In this document: positions 1 through 13,237 of the stretch, in pieces
How the letters are laid out: every line of letters starts with the position of its first letter
How positions within the stretch are numbered: the first letter of the stretch is position 1
Assembly: GCA_026873275.1 (NCBI GenBank)
Contig: JANTUC010000014.1
Coordinates: forward strand, 1,178,001 to 1,242,000
DNA: 64,000 bases
Direction: 5' to 3'
DNA from: Pseudopithomyces maydicus
Taxonomy: Eukaryota > Ascomycota > Dothideomycetes > Pleosporales > Didymosphaeriaceae
The notes under the pieces: generated by a model
Database searches by the model: none
Told to the model about the DNA's origin: nothing
The model's input: the letters and a program-made list of their open reading frames with translations, nothing else
Position numbers and translations under genes: made by a program

Positions 1-1172
1 GGTGAAACCGCTGGGCGTCGACTTAAGGTCTTTGACGGAGCTCTGTTTATATAAGCTTGCAGCGCTTGGAGGAGATTTGAAACTAGAGCTGATGGCACTG
101 TCAGCTGGGGTGATCGATCTCCTGCTCCGGCTCGTGTCGAGTTTGGACTGAGCGATTACTTTGTTGATGCGAGCTCGGTCGATCTTGCCTAGCGACGGCT
201 GGGATGATATACGAGGGGATTCCTGTCGGGGAGTCTCTGAACGTTTATAGGATGCTGCTTGGCTTGACGATCGAAAAGACATTGGAGATGATGACGCACG
301 GAGCGATCCGTCGTCTCTGCCGTTGTCGTCTTCTCCATCATCGCTCTCGGATGAAGACTGGTAGATAGGTCCACCTATATTGAGGCAATATAAGTTAGTT
401 CTAGTTCTCTCCAAAACTTGTAGGGGTTTGAGTATTACGTACGCTTCTTGTTATTGGGTGTCGCCATCACCTTGAAGGGTACCGAAGGCTTGCTATGGAG
501 GGTCTTCTGGATACTAGTAGTAGGATGGTCGATCTTTTCAGTGGTCTTGCGACTAAGTGAGTCTTTGTGAGGTACCTGGGGTGTCTGTAGTCGAGACGCA
601 AGTGGTGAGATGAAAGTTTGAGCCTGGCCACCATCGGCAGACGGACATTGGATCTCTACCTCGTGCTCAGACTCATCCTCGACATCGCTATCAGGGTAGC
701 CGATTAGCTGAACAACTGAATCCATGATGTGTGGCGAAAGCTCCGGGCTTGGTGTGACAGAAGGGGATCCTCTAAATTCCTGAGCAGGTCTATCGGCAAG
801 CGACTGAAAGTTTCCCGGGGGAATCTCTTCGTCACTCACCTGAGAATAAGTTAAGTTCGAGTTCGACTCTGTTAACAAATACCTTCTTACCTCGTCGCTC
901 TCTGACCAGAAAATTTCCGGAGACAGAAGGCGGTTCTGAGCCGGTAGCACACGCTCTTTATAAGGGTCTTGAGCTTCCGAAAGGACAGACGACGAGCTAA
1001 CGACCATACCCATGTCTTGAACGTCTGTTTGCGTACCTTTCCGGGCTCCCTTGTCGGCGCGTCCAGCCATGCGGCCGGCGTTTGGGCTCGGCATCTTTTC
1101 GTCTTCTGTAGGCGGGTCTTGTGATACAACACACGGATACAACAACTTGGACCAACAGCGACCCCAAAACAC
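1..1172 (-). CDS. Unrecognised Ser/Thr-rich protein, 3' end cut by window start
   Basis: Two exons are visible on the minus strand. Exon 1 runs to 443, the intron is 442-375 (donor GTACGT, acceptor ATATAG), and exon 2 (374-1) stays open to the window edge, so the C-terminus lies outside. The open frame starts at 1172, but the ATG at 1094, which begins MPSPNAGRMAGRADKG, looks the more natural start. The visible product is low-complexity and rich in Ser, Pro, Asp and Glu, with an acidic patch near residue 160 counted from 1172. The exon 2 product is a run of Ser-rich, probably phosphorylatable sequence. No domain is recognisable. It is divergent from the THADA-like gene and would share the 1173-2006 promoter region. 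Coding status is supported by the clean in-frame splice; function is unknown. Confidence 0.6.
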
Positions 1173-2006
1173 GTTATCAAACTAGCTTCCGTCGTGCCGG
1201 GTTGGTAGCTGTAGAAGTCCGAGTCAAGCTGCGCGGTCGACGTTTTTCTCGACTGTAAACAACTTTCACCCGCTAGCGCATGTCGCGTCGCGTTTGCAAC
1301 TCGAATGCTCCTTCCTCGGAAGTGAGTTTTCGGTAGTGCTGTGTTTACTTTATTGGGCTGTGGGCGAACGAATCAACAAACGGGCGAGCATACTAGGGTA
1401 GCGAAGATGCTGTCTACAGTGATTTCGCTGCAAGGAAGGATTTGTACTATCTAGATGCAGTCGTATGTTCAACGAGGAAATGTACAGATTAATACATGGC
1501 TTGTAGGCCTGGAATCGAGGCTCTGATCGTTCACTTCTTGAGCAATTCGGAGCAAACGGAATGGTGCCCACGGATGGCCACGAGGAGTTCACCTGGAGCA
1601 TTCTATAGTCTGTTTAATGAAAGATTCATGTTGAGATATAATTTCATCTACTTTGTTTGTTCACTGGTCTAGTATGAAGCAAAGCGGTTCCGATATTTAC
1701 TTTGTGCCTCATAGGAGGGGTACTTCCATCGATGACACCAACACTACCCTTTCATTGGGCGCCAATAACTTGCTTCTAGATACAGCTATGAGATTTTGTA
1801 GACCTCAATTCATTCCTCCCAATCCAGTCATACATAAAGTGGGCATCGACTATTTTCAGTAGAACGATGATGTCGCGTCTACCCCTCTTAGTCATCGCCC
1901 AAATAAGCTAGCGTCCCACACTCTTTTTCGAGAACACCACTCCAAGACATATCGTAGCAGCGCATGAGGTATCGCTCGACGTCCTGTGTGCAGCATATTG
2001 TTCGCC
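1173..2006. promoter_or_regulatory. Divergent intergenic region between 5' ends of two genes
   Basis: This stretch holds no convincing gene. Short open frames here lack splice logic and protein character. It separates two head-to-head genes and must contain both promoters. No clear TATA box was assigned. Confidence 0.4.
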
Positions 2007-5000
2007 ATGGCGTCTTCCGCTCTATCTGGGGAGATACCTATTCCCGAAGATAAGCTCAGGGATCTGTCTAAGGACATAGTGGGCATATTGCCCAATTTTG
2101 CTGATCAGGAACCAGATATTGGTGTCAAGTAAGAAACGAAGTCCGTGAATTTTGCGCGTTGGGATTCAACAAATACTAATCAGAGCATTAGAAATTTGCA
2201 TGCTATATTGGACCCTTTGCTTGATACGGCGGCTTCGACTACCCTTAGCTCATCGCACAGGGCAGCTGTATGTAACGTGCTGTGTGCTGTGCTGGAAAGA
2301 TGTCAAGCACAGGACTTTCCGTATATCCAGGAGGCCATTTTGGATGACTCTATTTGGTTGAAGGCCTTCACTATCTATCTTGAAAAATCGGACAGCGCAA
2401 AAGGCAAGTCGGTGAGACAGGTTTTGATCACTCTCACGAGTGTCCTCCTTCGGAATCAGAACGAACGCGCATTCGGAATCCAGGAACGTGCGATCATAAA
2501 TCTCGTCGACATCATATGTCAAAGGCAAGATCGTATCAAGGTCAAACCAGCTCTGCAGGCCCTCGCCCATTTCCTGCAAAAAGACGTTGCGACCATTCCT
2601 AAACTCGTGGACGCTTACTCAAAGACGCTCGACCAATCCGCAGGAGAAGCAAGTGTCCAGTCTCTGTTTACCGCTTTCTTATCATGGGTTGTACATCACG
2701 ACACGTCACTCTCGGCTGGTCATCTGATCAAGAATTTCCTCGCTCAAGTTCGACGGACGTCGTACCATGACGCATCGAACACTGACCAGAGGATTGCTTA
2801 TGTATGGATAAAGCCAGTAGTCGACTCTCTCCACCAATGGCCGGACAGGATCCAGGAGTTCAAGACGCACGTATTTCCGCATTGCTTCCTTCCCAATGTT
2901 GAAGAGTATGTGCACTTCTTGTCGTACCTGCACTTTTCTCGCCATGTGAGCGCTGGGAAGTCGATGCCCCAAGAATTGAGTGCATACAGCGAGGAGAAGA
3001 ATGAGTTGGAGGACTTCGAAGAGTTCCGAATTCTCCTCGCTTCGATACAGACTGGCAAAGAGCTGGGGATTATTAAGGATGTGGGTAAGTGATGCTCAGC
3101 TATTCAGCTTTCCAATTTTCTTCCTGTTCTGTATCATGTAGCCATTGATTTTTTGAAATTGATCATGTCCGTGCGCAGAGTGGTGGACATCACTAATGTA
3201 AGAATACAGACTACCGACTTCGCAATTCCATTGAGATTGAGCACGATGCTTTAATTCTTCCAGATGACATATTCGGTGGATGGCTGTCGCATATGGAAAG
3301 CGAGGTGCGGCTCGCCGGATTGTTCCTTTGCGTTTATTCCACCAACGTGACTCGTGTTGTAACCGGTGGTATCTTCAAATCCCTCAAGAAGAATTTGCTG
3401 CATTTACACACGGACCCAGATGTCAATTTCCGACGAGAGCTGATAAGCTACATTCAAAGGCTTTTCAATCGTCTGCGAGGAAGCACAGCGACTTTGGCGA
3501 AGTCCAGCATCAAAGCAGCGCTTGCTAGAGGCGAGACTCGACTTCCTTTTCCAAACGAACGTCACGATCTCAGTGCCCAATCCGGTGTGGAAGATCCATT
3601 GGAAGAGTCTTTGCAATTTATCAGATGGTACATTGAATTTCTGGAGGCTGAGATCCGGTCAGATGCTGCATACCAAAGGAGAATAACTGCACTAAGGGCG
3701 CTCATGGTTGTGTTGAAGTCTGGAATTGACCCACGTATACCTCACCACTTCCTTTCGAAGGGTGCCCAGGGACAGCTGCACTGGGCTCACGGATTGCAAA
3801 TACCGAACCAAGGATTGATCCGGAAACTGCTCGATATGATGTTGGACGCTTTTGACGATGTTCGGGACACATCGGTATCGATTCTACAAATTTTCTTCAC
3901 CTCTATGCCAGAAAAGGAGCAGCACGAAGTTCTTTCCCTTTTACCACCTTTCATCAGCCGCGCTGAGGATATAATGCTTCGCACTGGACGCGCCGACCAC
4001 GCCGACGGGTTGGCGAGAGCTTATGCGTTATACCACTCTTGTGTTCCGATATCGAACGACGCACCGCAATCCAATAGCCTCACTCTGTCTACTAGACTTG
4101 ATGTAATCCGTCGCCTCAACGACCAATTACAAGACACTCTTAAAGTAGCACAAGACAACCTCTCTGAGGCTGTCAACGGTCGACCGGTGCATGGGATCTT
4201 TGCCGCTATAAGATACATCGTAGACCATGATGAGTTTTATAACGATTTAGCCAAGCTAGATTCTGCTAAATTCGAGGAATTCAAGAAGATCCACAACCAG
4301 CTTCTGGAAGACTTCCACACGACATGGAATATCGTCAGGAACATCCTGTCTGCAGACGCTCCTGAAGGACATGTTCCGGAAGATATGGAGGAAGAAATCA
4401 GCCTAGACACAAAAGAAATTCTCAGCTACTCTTGGAGAGGGTTGAAAGAAGCGAGCACGCTGTTGCGTGTGATAGCAACAAGAGCCCCCATCGGAAACGA
4501 GAACCAAGACATGATCACTTCATCGCATTTCAAAGAACTTGGTCGGTTATGCTTCACACAGCTTATAGAGCTCCGGCACAGGGGAGCCTTCTCTGCAGTG
4601 GCTCAAACATTTGCCTCATTCTGCAGACGTTGTTATTCTGTTAACGACGAAAGCCTGCGACAGCTTCCGGAAAAATGGTATCAAGAAACGCTTTCCTCCC
4701 TCCAAGCTCAAGCTCATGCTATCACGCGACGCTCCGGTGGTATTCCCGCCCTCATGGCTGGTATCATAGCCGCGGAACCGCAATCCAGCGGCAAGCTTTT
4801 CCCACAAGCGATGCGAGATCTCACCGCGGAAGCGTCTGTAGAAGCACAAAGCTCGAACATTGAGGAGAGTCGGCTGCCCCAAGTGCACGCCTTGAACTGT
4901 ATAAAAGAGTTCTTCATGACCTCAAAACTCGGTGTCGCATCAGAGGCCTTCATTGGAGATGGATTAGAATTGGCTGCTAAGTCTATCAATTCCAGCATAT

Positions 5001-7406
5001 GGCCCATCCGGAATTGCGGACTGATGCTTTTTAAGGCCCTCATTGAGCGACTGCTTGGTAGCGACGAAGCACAGGATTGGAAAGAACGCGAAATGACGAG
5101 GACTTCGCGCTTTTCGTATCATAACTACCCGGCTCTTGTAGGAATGATCAAAGATCTGCTCAACCCGGAAGGTCCTCTTAAGGAATCCCTCGACACGCCA
5201 GAGACCAACTCGCCCATGGACCTTCACGGTGCTGAAGGTGTCTTCCCAGCTCTTCAAATCCTGAGACAGGCGATGCCGCCCGAGGAAGAACGGATGACTA
5301 TCTTGCAATCAGTCACGAGCTTGTTGTCGAGCCCGCATTGGCATCTTCGCGATATGGCAGCTCGGACAGTGACTGCACTTTACAAATCAAGCGAGCTTCT
5401 TACTGGCGTCAAGTGGCTGTTGGATAACTTTGAGGATTCCAGCAACGCCAAGCATGGAAAGTTGCTTTGCATCAAGTATTGTGTCGTCAAAGGGTTCCAG
5501 AGTGCAGATCAAGGTATGCTATTAAAATTTGAAAAGCATGGTATTAGCTAACACCACTAATAGGCCAAGAATTCCTTCGCGAGTTCATGCTCCACCTTAG
5601 CGTTTGCGCTAATGCCTGGTATACGACCAATTGCCCATACATCAAATCTGCCTTCCTGGATCTCGTCAGTGCCTGTGGCATACACATTATTGAATATGGA
5701 ACCGATGATGCCACCATGGCTGTATGGAAGGCGCTCACAACTACTATCCATGTTGGACCCGACTGTTCTTTTGCCCTAAATAACACAGGCGCGCATGCTT
5801 TGCTTCAGCGATCCCTGGCAGAAGTGTTCTTTACGGACCGCGTTATCATTCGGTCTGAACATTTCGAGAAATACCAAGCGGAGGATTTCCAGAATATAGG
5901 AAGCGCTCTCGAGACATTAGGCACAGAGGTGAGAGTCGAAATTGCAACAACCAATACTTGACAAAGGCTAAATGAATATATAGGCGCCAGATACCTGCTT
6001 AGCAGCTTTAGACATGCTCCACAGAATCACCCAGCTTAGAACCCTCCACGGCCCCGTTCTCCAAATTTCGCTTATCCTACACGACGTATATCGCCTTACC
6101 CTCGCCATCCAGGATCCCGAAGTCCTCTCCAAAGCCCAGTTCGTCCTCGCCGACGGTCTCTCTCTCCCGGGCGTAGCCCAAGAGGTCCTCTCCCTGATCC
6201 CCGAAACCGACCTCCTGGCCACCCTCTCCAAACTAGAGTCCCAATGCCTCCATAGCGCGCCCTCGAATGCCCAAAGTGCACTCCACCTCCTCGGCTTCTT
6301 CCTCGACTGGACCTACGGCACCTACCCGTCCCATCGCCCTGCCCTCCTCCCCAAACTCGCAACCTACATCCGCATCCTCCGCATGACCATCATCGACACC
6401 AACCCCTTCGACGCCCGCTTCGCCGCGATAAACTCCGTCCACGCCCTCCAGCACATCTGGTCTTTGTCCCCAACATCCAACCCCTCGGCCGCGCTCCTCC
6501 TCGGCCTCGCCGCAATCCTCTACGACACCCTCAACGACGACGACGACGAAATCCGCGACGTCGCCGCCCTCGCTACAACCGCCCTCCTAAACGCTCACTC
6601 TCCCTCGAAAACGGCACCCGCGGTCCCCGTCCTGACGGCCCATCGCCTCGCCACCTTCCTCGCAACGCACTTCGCAACCTCCGCCTCCCTCGCCAAGGAA
6701 GGCCTCCGCCGCCTGACAGACACCCCGTTCCGCGCCCCGGTATTCGGCGCCCCCTTCGCGGACGCTTTTGCAGCCGCCAGCGAGGAAGACACCACGCTTT
6801 TCGCAACCGAGAAGCAGAACCTCTTCATGGACCCCACGCTCGACGCTGTGTTCTGGGCGCGCGTCCTCGCGCGCGTGGCACCTGGTGCCGTCCCTGCTGG
6901 ACTGCGCAGGGGAATCACGCAGTGGGTGTGCGACGGGTTGACGAGCTTCGTGGAAACGGCGGGCAGGCAGAGGGATGGCGCGCTGGGGTGGACGAGCAAG
7001 GTGGAGGTTTTCACGCTGGGGATGAGAGTCCTGTGTGCGGCTGGGGTGGTGTTGGAGTGGGAGGGGGCGTTTGGAGCGGGAGGGGTGGAGGTGAGGAGGT
7101 TGTTGAGCGAATTTGATAGGGTGGGTGAGGAGAGTGGGGTTCATGGGTTATGGGTTGGGAAGGGGAGAAGGTGTTGGAGAGGGGGTTGTGGATGTTGTGA
7201 TGGGGGTGGGGGAGAGGTTGAGGGCTGTTGAGAGGGGGATTGGAAGGGTGGGAAAGACGAAGAAGGAGGAAGAGGAAAAGGTGGAGACGAAGAAGGAGAC
7301 GAAGACGGAGACGCCGGATGAGCAGAGTGTTTTGAGGTTCCTTGCGGGCTTATCGGCACGCGTGCGAGCGACGGAGGGTGGGCTGATGAAGCAGGCTGGG
7401 ATGTAA
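2007..7406 (+). CDS. THADA/Trm732-family HEAT-repeat protein (tRNA 2'-O-methylation cofactor)
   Basis: The product (1702 aa after correction) matches the DUF2428 THADA/Trm732 family. Yeast Trm732 partners the methyltransferase Trm7 to 2'-O-methylate tRNA position 32. Exons are 2007-2128, 2192-3084, 3210-5513, 5564-5928 and 5984-7406, and every join keeps the frame. The diagnostic part is the central helical-repeat region, with motifs SEVRLAGLFL, LPQVHALNCIKEFF and HWHLRDMAARTV. The frame opened at 5984 stops early at 7231, yet a convincing C-terminus continues in other frames to the TAA at 7404-7406. One missing G in each of the runs 7162-7165 and 7181-7185 reconciles this, and the corrected exon total divides exactly by three. 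Family assignment is from remembered motifs; size agrees with Trm732 (about 1400 aa) and THADA (about 1950 aa). Confidence 0.88.
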
Positions 7407-7854
7407 GCGTTCTACTTTCTCAGATGTCAAATAGCAAAAAAGAAAAAGACGTGTCTTCCAAATAGTAGTATCAATTCAAGTTGATTCAGTGGGTTCAGCT
7501 TCTCTTTCTCATATTGACTACCCTTATCGGTTGCACACTCTTTCTCGGATTCTATTTCAACGTCTCGACAGCCAAGTTCAGCTTCAGGCTATTCTTTTTC
7601 ATCTGTACACTACTACCGATGCAAATAACATCGACGCATCAAGAGATGGGTTTCACAAAGCGAGAAACACACAAAATTTCCAAACAAAAATATTTATTGA
7701 AATAATAATCCCGCCTCACTCCAGCCCAAACATACTCGCTTGGCATCAGAACAAAACGCCAGAGTAACAAATAGGGTATCATAGTAGAAGTCTAAGCATG
7801 AAAATCAACCAATCCCGTTCCCATCCAACACCTTGCTATGCACCTCCGCTTTCC
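7407..7854. other. Convergent 3' intergenic region
   Basis: This lies between two converging genes and should hold both 3' UTRs. It is AT-richer than its flanks. No gene or repeat was seen. Confidence 0.5.
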
Positions 7855-9975
7855 CTAAGATGATGAAGAAGCCGAGTCCTCGGCTGCGATTGAACCGGCT
7901 GTGCGAGCGCCGGCAAGCCCTTTGACGGCACTGTCCACCTCATTGCTGGCCAATTTCTGCCACTTGTCACGAGCATCTTGACTAGCGAGAGCATCTGCAC
8001 CTGCTTCGGCGACTCGGTCGTACAGGAGTCGTGAAACGTCGCGGTTGATTTCGGTATACTCATCCTTGGTGACTTCCTTCTTTGTGTAGAAGGGTTTGAG
8101 AACAGATGTTACCATCAGCTGAATTTCTCGCTTCGTAGAATATGATAACCCCGATGAACGGTTCGGGGACGAGTCCTTCGACCGCGGCGGGCTGTGGAGG
8201 CCTGGAGACTGCTGGCGGTGTGGAAGCTTTCGGCGACCTTGGCGCACGTCATCATTGGCAGGAGAATACGGAGAGTATGTTGGCGAAAGTTGCTGTTCGC
8301 GTTGTGTGGGCGATTCAGTTCGTCCGATGTTGAGTGGGGGTGGCGTTGACATGCCATGATTAGGAGTTGGGTACACGGGAGATAAGCCAGGGGACGAGTT
8401 TTGTGGGGAGCAAGCGCGCTCAACAATGATGCGCTTCGGCTGAGGTGCGGCTATTTCGCGATCTTCAGCAAACCGATCGACCTCGACTTCCTGGAGGAGC
8501 GACTGCAAAAATCCGGGCGCGATGGACTCATCGCCATTGTTAGTGGCAGCGGGCGGGGACGCATGTGATGCAGCGGGTGGACGACGTGCAGCAGCGGTGG
8601 CAGATGATTCGGCGGTGTTCAGATTCAGCCGAGTGCGCGGTCGTTTGAGCTTGCGTTCAGGCTGCGGCTCCGGCGGGTCAGGTTCAGCTGGCGAAGATGA
8701 CGGGGACTTGCGCTTTCGACGACGACCGCCACCGCGGCTGCTAACACTAGCAGCACGCTGTTCGCCACCGTCTTCAGCGATCTGCTCGCGAGCTTTCTCG
8801 AATGCGTTCCACGCCCTCAATTCTTCCTGAGACTCGGGGTCCTTCGGCGATTTCGGCGTTTGAGGGGCTTCGCGATGAAGTGCGCGGTTTACGGGTCGTT
8901 GCCGGAGGGTTGTGATGGTATCAGCGGCGGCGCGGAGGCGACTTCCGGCGCCCATCTGACGTGCTAGCTCGAAACGCCGTTCCCACTCTTCGTTTTCGCG
9001 GCGCTGTATCATTGATCGCGATTCAGACTGATCATCATCCTCAAATGGAAATTCGATATCGAAATGAAGACGATCCCAGACGCTTTGCCATACGCCGACC
9101 CATTCATCTGGGGCAAGGGAGCGTCGTCGGGCACGAGCTGTGCGGGGATTCGTATTGGCATAGATCGACGGACCACGCATCGTTGGACGTCTACCGGCCG
9201 CCCGCAGCATAGAAGGGTTCTCCAGGCAGTGTTGGCAGTACCATGGGCCGCGTCGAGGCATGTCGTCAAGTCCGGCGCAGAAGACGTGGCAAAAGTGGGC
9301 GCAGCTATGACACTCCATGAGCTGAGATGGGTCTCCAGTATCCTCGCACACCATGCAAATGAGATCAGGCTCTGCCTCGTCCTCAAAAAAGTAGTCGTCT
9401 TCTACGATCATAGTTGGGTCGATTTCGGCAACTTGACGTTTGTCTTGGACGGCATACGAGGAAACAATCTTGCCTAGGATCTAAAGTCAGTCGATAGGTT
9501 CACAGATGCAAGACCTTCTACCAAACAAGGAGGGATACCTTAGAACATCCTGGCACGAAGCCGGACGACTAGCGGTCTCTCGTTCTCGGTAGTTCGAAGC
9601 AACGCAATCGTCCATGTAGGGGCCAAAGGCTTAAGCAACGATCTCCATGCGGTGTTACATACCTCCAATCCGGGCACTGAGCTCGACCATGTTGAAGTTC
9701 GCTCGGCATATAGGGCAACTGTTGGCGCGTTCCACCCACGGTTTCAGACACTCGTTGTGTAGATTGTGTCCGCAGGGTAAGAGATGCGCAACCAGGTCTT
9801 CCTCCTTAATAGTCGGTTCGGGTGGTGTTGCGATGATGTCAAGGAGCTTGTTGGGTTGAGGTTCGTCATTGATGCTCTCAGCGCCATCGTTTGCTAGCGA
9901 GGCATCGGTGGCGGGAAGAGGGCTTTCGTCTTGGGGGACGAGGTCGCCGAGGCAGACTATACAAGTCTCGGCCAT
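7855..9975 (-). CDS. RING and PHD finger protein (Asr1/PHRF1-like)
   Basis: The 643-aa product joins a RING-H2 finger to a PHD finger. Exon 1 (9975-9663) encodes the RING: CIVC at residues 5-8, then CGHNLHNEC and CPICR. Exon 2 (9473-7855) encodes the PHD finger, beginning CMVCED with a CHVFC core and WYCQHC end. The long middle is basic and Pro/Ser-rich. The C-terminus is a conserved-looking helical segment (STKREIQLMVTSVLKPFY onward). The same RING-PHD order occurs in yeast Asr1 and human PHRF1, ubiquitin ligases tied to the RNA polymerase II tail, so a nuclear ubiquitin-ligase role is inferred. The intron 9662-9474 uses the second of two nearby acceptors because only that one gives a continuous SSYAVQDK segment; a two-intron model is possible. 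Confidence 0.85.
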
Positions 9976-11737
9976 TTGTGCGGTGAAGCGTAGGTGGAGT
10001 ACAAGAGACGTGACCGGGAGAGTTCATAAAGTCGAGGATGAACAAGAGCGGAGGAGGGGCTTAGGCGACTTATAGTAATGGCCGCCAAGGCGCTAGGCGC
10101 GCAGGGGTCTAAGCACCAATGCGTGCGCGTGTACGCCAGCACCTGAAGTAGCGCCTGGGAGCGCCTGCGCCGAGTTGATACAGGTGACAAGTGCTAGGTT
10201 CTTTCCAGGTGTCTTATTGCCTGCCCTTTCCGTAAGCGCGATAAGGAAGGACATCAAGGGAGGTACTGGGTATCCGGCGCACGAGTGCCAGCCTCCGGTG
10301 TCCAGAAGTGCTTACCCATCCACGTGTCACCTAAACCACCCTGCTCAGCAACCGTATGACTTGCGTGAGTCCACATTAAGATCGCTAGGAATGCAAACAC
10401 CGTTTCAGGTTCTTCCGTAATCAACATAACCGCCGCCGAACGGTCGGCCCAACCGACGCCATGTCGACATCTCTCTTACAGCTGCCACTCCGGTATTGTG
10501 CATGGGAGGCATCGTGTCATCGCTCGTATAGCTTCGAGAATGCAGGACCAAGCGTGGCGTGCAGGCGCTCGGTAACGGATTGTTCACCTAGAGTTCTTTG
10601 AGGCGCCGCTCGGCTTCGCGAATAGGAATCGGCTCCGGCCAAGGAAATAATAGACAATGCGTAATTGCATAACTGCAACCGAAGGGGTTCACCCGCGGGG
10701 CCAGCTCATATCGGTTTTTTTAGATTTCCTCTGGATGTTTGCAGGCAGGCAATACCACTGATTCGAAGCCCTCGGATACGATGCGCTAAAATGGTCAAGA
10801 TCCGCGTAAGGCAACCTGCTTCTTGGTTTCCTTCGAGCGTGACCTCACATATGGAGCAAGGAGCGAACAGGCCAAAGAGTCGGCCCAATTTTGGATAATG
10901 TTCTTTCATTACATTCTAAAGAATGGATTCGAGGTAGGTGTGCAGTGCTTTTGCGCACTGTCTCCCATCGGACTCGATATCGACGAAGGTCTGTCATCCG
11001 TATTCCCATGCGGGTACAAGCGTCGCCAAAAGCGCCAAAGGATGACCTGCTGCTCGAGATGCAGAACTACCGTTTTTTCATGGTCAATCTTTTCTCTCCA
11101 CGAAGGAAAATCGCTTCGTATCTTTTTCAAGCCCTACAGAGATTGTGGAGGTCAGTGGGGATATTCGAAGTGTGCCTGAGTACGGCAGGCAACCTTGGAA
11201 ACGACTGAGTCACGCCCAACCACATCACGCGCGTCTTAGTCAAGGCTAGCGTTAGTAGACCTATAACAAGGCAGTAGTTGCAAATTCTGCAACGTAGGTA
11301 TGTGGTCCCACGACGGACAGAATGTGCAGAGGACGATGGCGGTGTGAATCGTGGAAGTTGGTGAATCTACAAACCTTGCCCTTGCCAGCTTCATCGTGTG
11401 CCGAGCGCTAAGATAAGATAAGGAAGATCTAACCACAATCAGGAAGAGCGTCAAGTGCTGCGCTTATGAGAACTCTCTTTCTTACCAGACTGTATCACCA
11501 TTACACTTAGTGTGATCTTTTTCATATAGCCTACAATCTATGGAGATATTACCTCTTGACTCTTTCGGAAGGAGAGATGGCCCGTTGCACGAGCTTCGTA
11601 TTCGGTAGGCCTGTAGTGCCTCGGCATGACGTCTCTAAAGCACGGCCGGTACATCTTCAAACGAGCTGTTGATAACGCGTGTTGCACTGTCTTCGATAAA
11701 CAGCAGAACTCTCGGCCCTTCTTTTTAGTCTGCTAAC
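9976..11737. other. Long intergenic region without a supported gene
   Basis: About 1.76 kb. Open frames near 10175-10420 and 10823-11208 begin at non-ATG codons or look like unconstrained peptides, and none joins by sensible introns. It must carry the promoters of the two divergent flanking genes. Nothing else was recognised. Confidence 0.45.
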
Positions 11738-13237
11738 ATGGCTCAATCGCGTCAGTACGAGCTGATCCTCCTGGGTGCGACTGGCTACACGGGAAAATTA
11801 ACGGCGGAATGGATCAGCCAGCATCTCCCGACTGACCTCAAGTGGGCAATCGCGGGGCGCAATACTAAGAAGCTACAGGATGTAGTAGAGGAACTCAGGA
11901 GGTTGAGCCCGGATCGCAAGCAGCCAGGTGAGTCCTTATACCTGTAGCTTCTGTCAGAATGGGTGTAATTGCTTGGTTATCAACGACGCCTGCGACGATG
12001 TGCGAGTTACACTTACATCACTCCCTCTCTATATTCCTACAACGTATACAGGAATTCTGATAACAGACCACTATCAACTAACACCCCCAAGACATCGAAA
12101 CATGCGAGCTCAAAGAAGACCAACTCACCCCCTCGCCCTCAAAACCCGCCTCATCATCACCACCGTCGGCCCCTTCATGTGTACGCCCTCCCCCTCTCCT
12201 CCTCCCCCCAACCACTAACCCCCCACCCAGTCCACGGCGAGCCCGTCCTCGCCGCCTGCGCCAAAACCGGCACCCACTACCTCGACTGCACCGGCGAAGT
12301 CCCCTGGATCCACGCCATGCTCCCCAAATACGACGCCCTCGCGCGCTCCACAGGCGCCATCCTCATCCCCGAATGCGGCCTCGACTCCGTCCCCGCGGAC
12401 CTCCTCTCTTACGCGCTCACCTCCCACGTCCGCCGCACACTGCACGCCGGCACCACGACCCTCACCATGAGCTTCGTCGCGGGGTCCTCGGGCGTCAGCG
12501 GCGGCACCAGCGAGACGATCTTGCAGCTGTTCGAGCACTACGGCGCGAGGGCGCTGGGCGAGGCGCTGAAGCCGTGGTCGTTGTCACCCGTCGCGCCGAG
12601 CAGCCCTGCGCCGAGCGTGAAGGGGAAAGGGTGGCAGCGGGCGTTTGGCCTCGTAGATGTACCCGAGCTGGACGGCGTGCAGACGACGTGGCTGATGGCC
12701 TCGGTAGATCGCTGCATCACGCACCGGTCGTGGGGTCTCTACGAGGAGAGCGCAAAGGCGACGAACACGCCGAGCCGCTCGTACGGCGCGCGGTTCAACT
12801 TCAACGAGTACATGCGTGCGAAGTCGGTGGCGGCTGGCGTGGCGGTGAACCTGGGGATGGCGCTGTTCGGCCTCCTGTTCGCGATCCCGGTGACGCGGTG
12901 GGTGTTTTCGCCGCTGGTGAAGCGCTTCGTGGTGCCGGCGCAGGGGGAGGGGCCCTCGAGGGAGAGCATGAAGAAGGATTATATGCGGTACAAGGCGGTG
13001 GCGGTGGCGGATACGGAAGCCGGGGAGAAGGTGTTGGGGGGGTTGACGATTCCGAATGGGGCGTATGTGGCGACGGCGCAGACGCTGTGTGCGGCAGCGA
13101 TGGTTATACTGAGGGGGAGGGTGGAGGAGACGGAGGCGGGGCGTTTAGGGGGTGGGATGTTGACGCCTGCTATGCTGGGGGAGCCGATGGTGGAGCAGCT
13201 TGAGGAGTTTGGGATTAAGATTGAGGTTGGTGTGTAG
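11738..13237 (+). CDS. Saccharopine-dehydrogenase-like oxidoreductase (SCCPDH type), one frameshift
   Basis: The N-terminus carries a Rossmann motif (LILLGATGYTGKLTAEW), followed by AIAGRN and LDCTGE motifs typical of the SCCPDH/trans-acting enoyl reductase family. A C-terminal hydrophobic stretch (about GMALFGLLFAIPVTRW) could contact membranes or lipid droplets, as in the animal proteins. Exons are 11738-11927, 12092-12180 and 12231-13237; the first intron shows an ACTAAC branch point. Within exon 2 the frame of DIETCELKEDQLTP does not continue into ALKTRLIITTVGPF: one C is missing from the run 12128-12132. With that base the gene encodes 428 aa and totals an exact multiple of three. Substrate unknown. 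The break is probably a sequencing error rather than a pseudogene mutation. Confidence 0.82.

Noticed and set aside
3142..3197. Extra exon in the THADA-like gene
   Set aside because: It has good borders but leaves the next exon out of frame. The single 125-base intron 3085-3209, with a CACTAATG branch point, gives a continuous protein.
10175..11208. Several frames of 80-118 codons in the 10-11 kb gap
   Set aside because: They start at non-ATG codons, look like unconstrained translation and do not join by splice sites.
12128..12180. Treating the SCCPDH-like, PFS2, DHFR and Sbp1-like genes as pseudogenes
   Set aside because: All breaks are single-base differences in homopolymers, the rest of each gene is intact, and PFS2 and DHFR are normally essential; error is the simpler reading.
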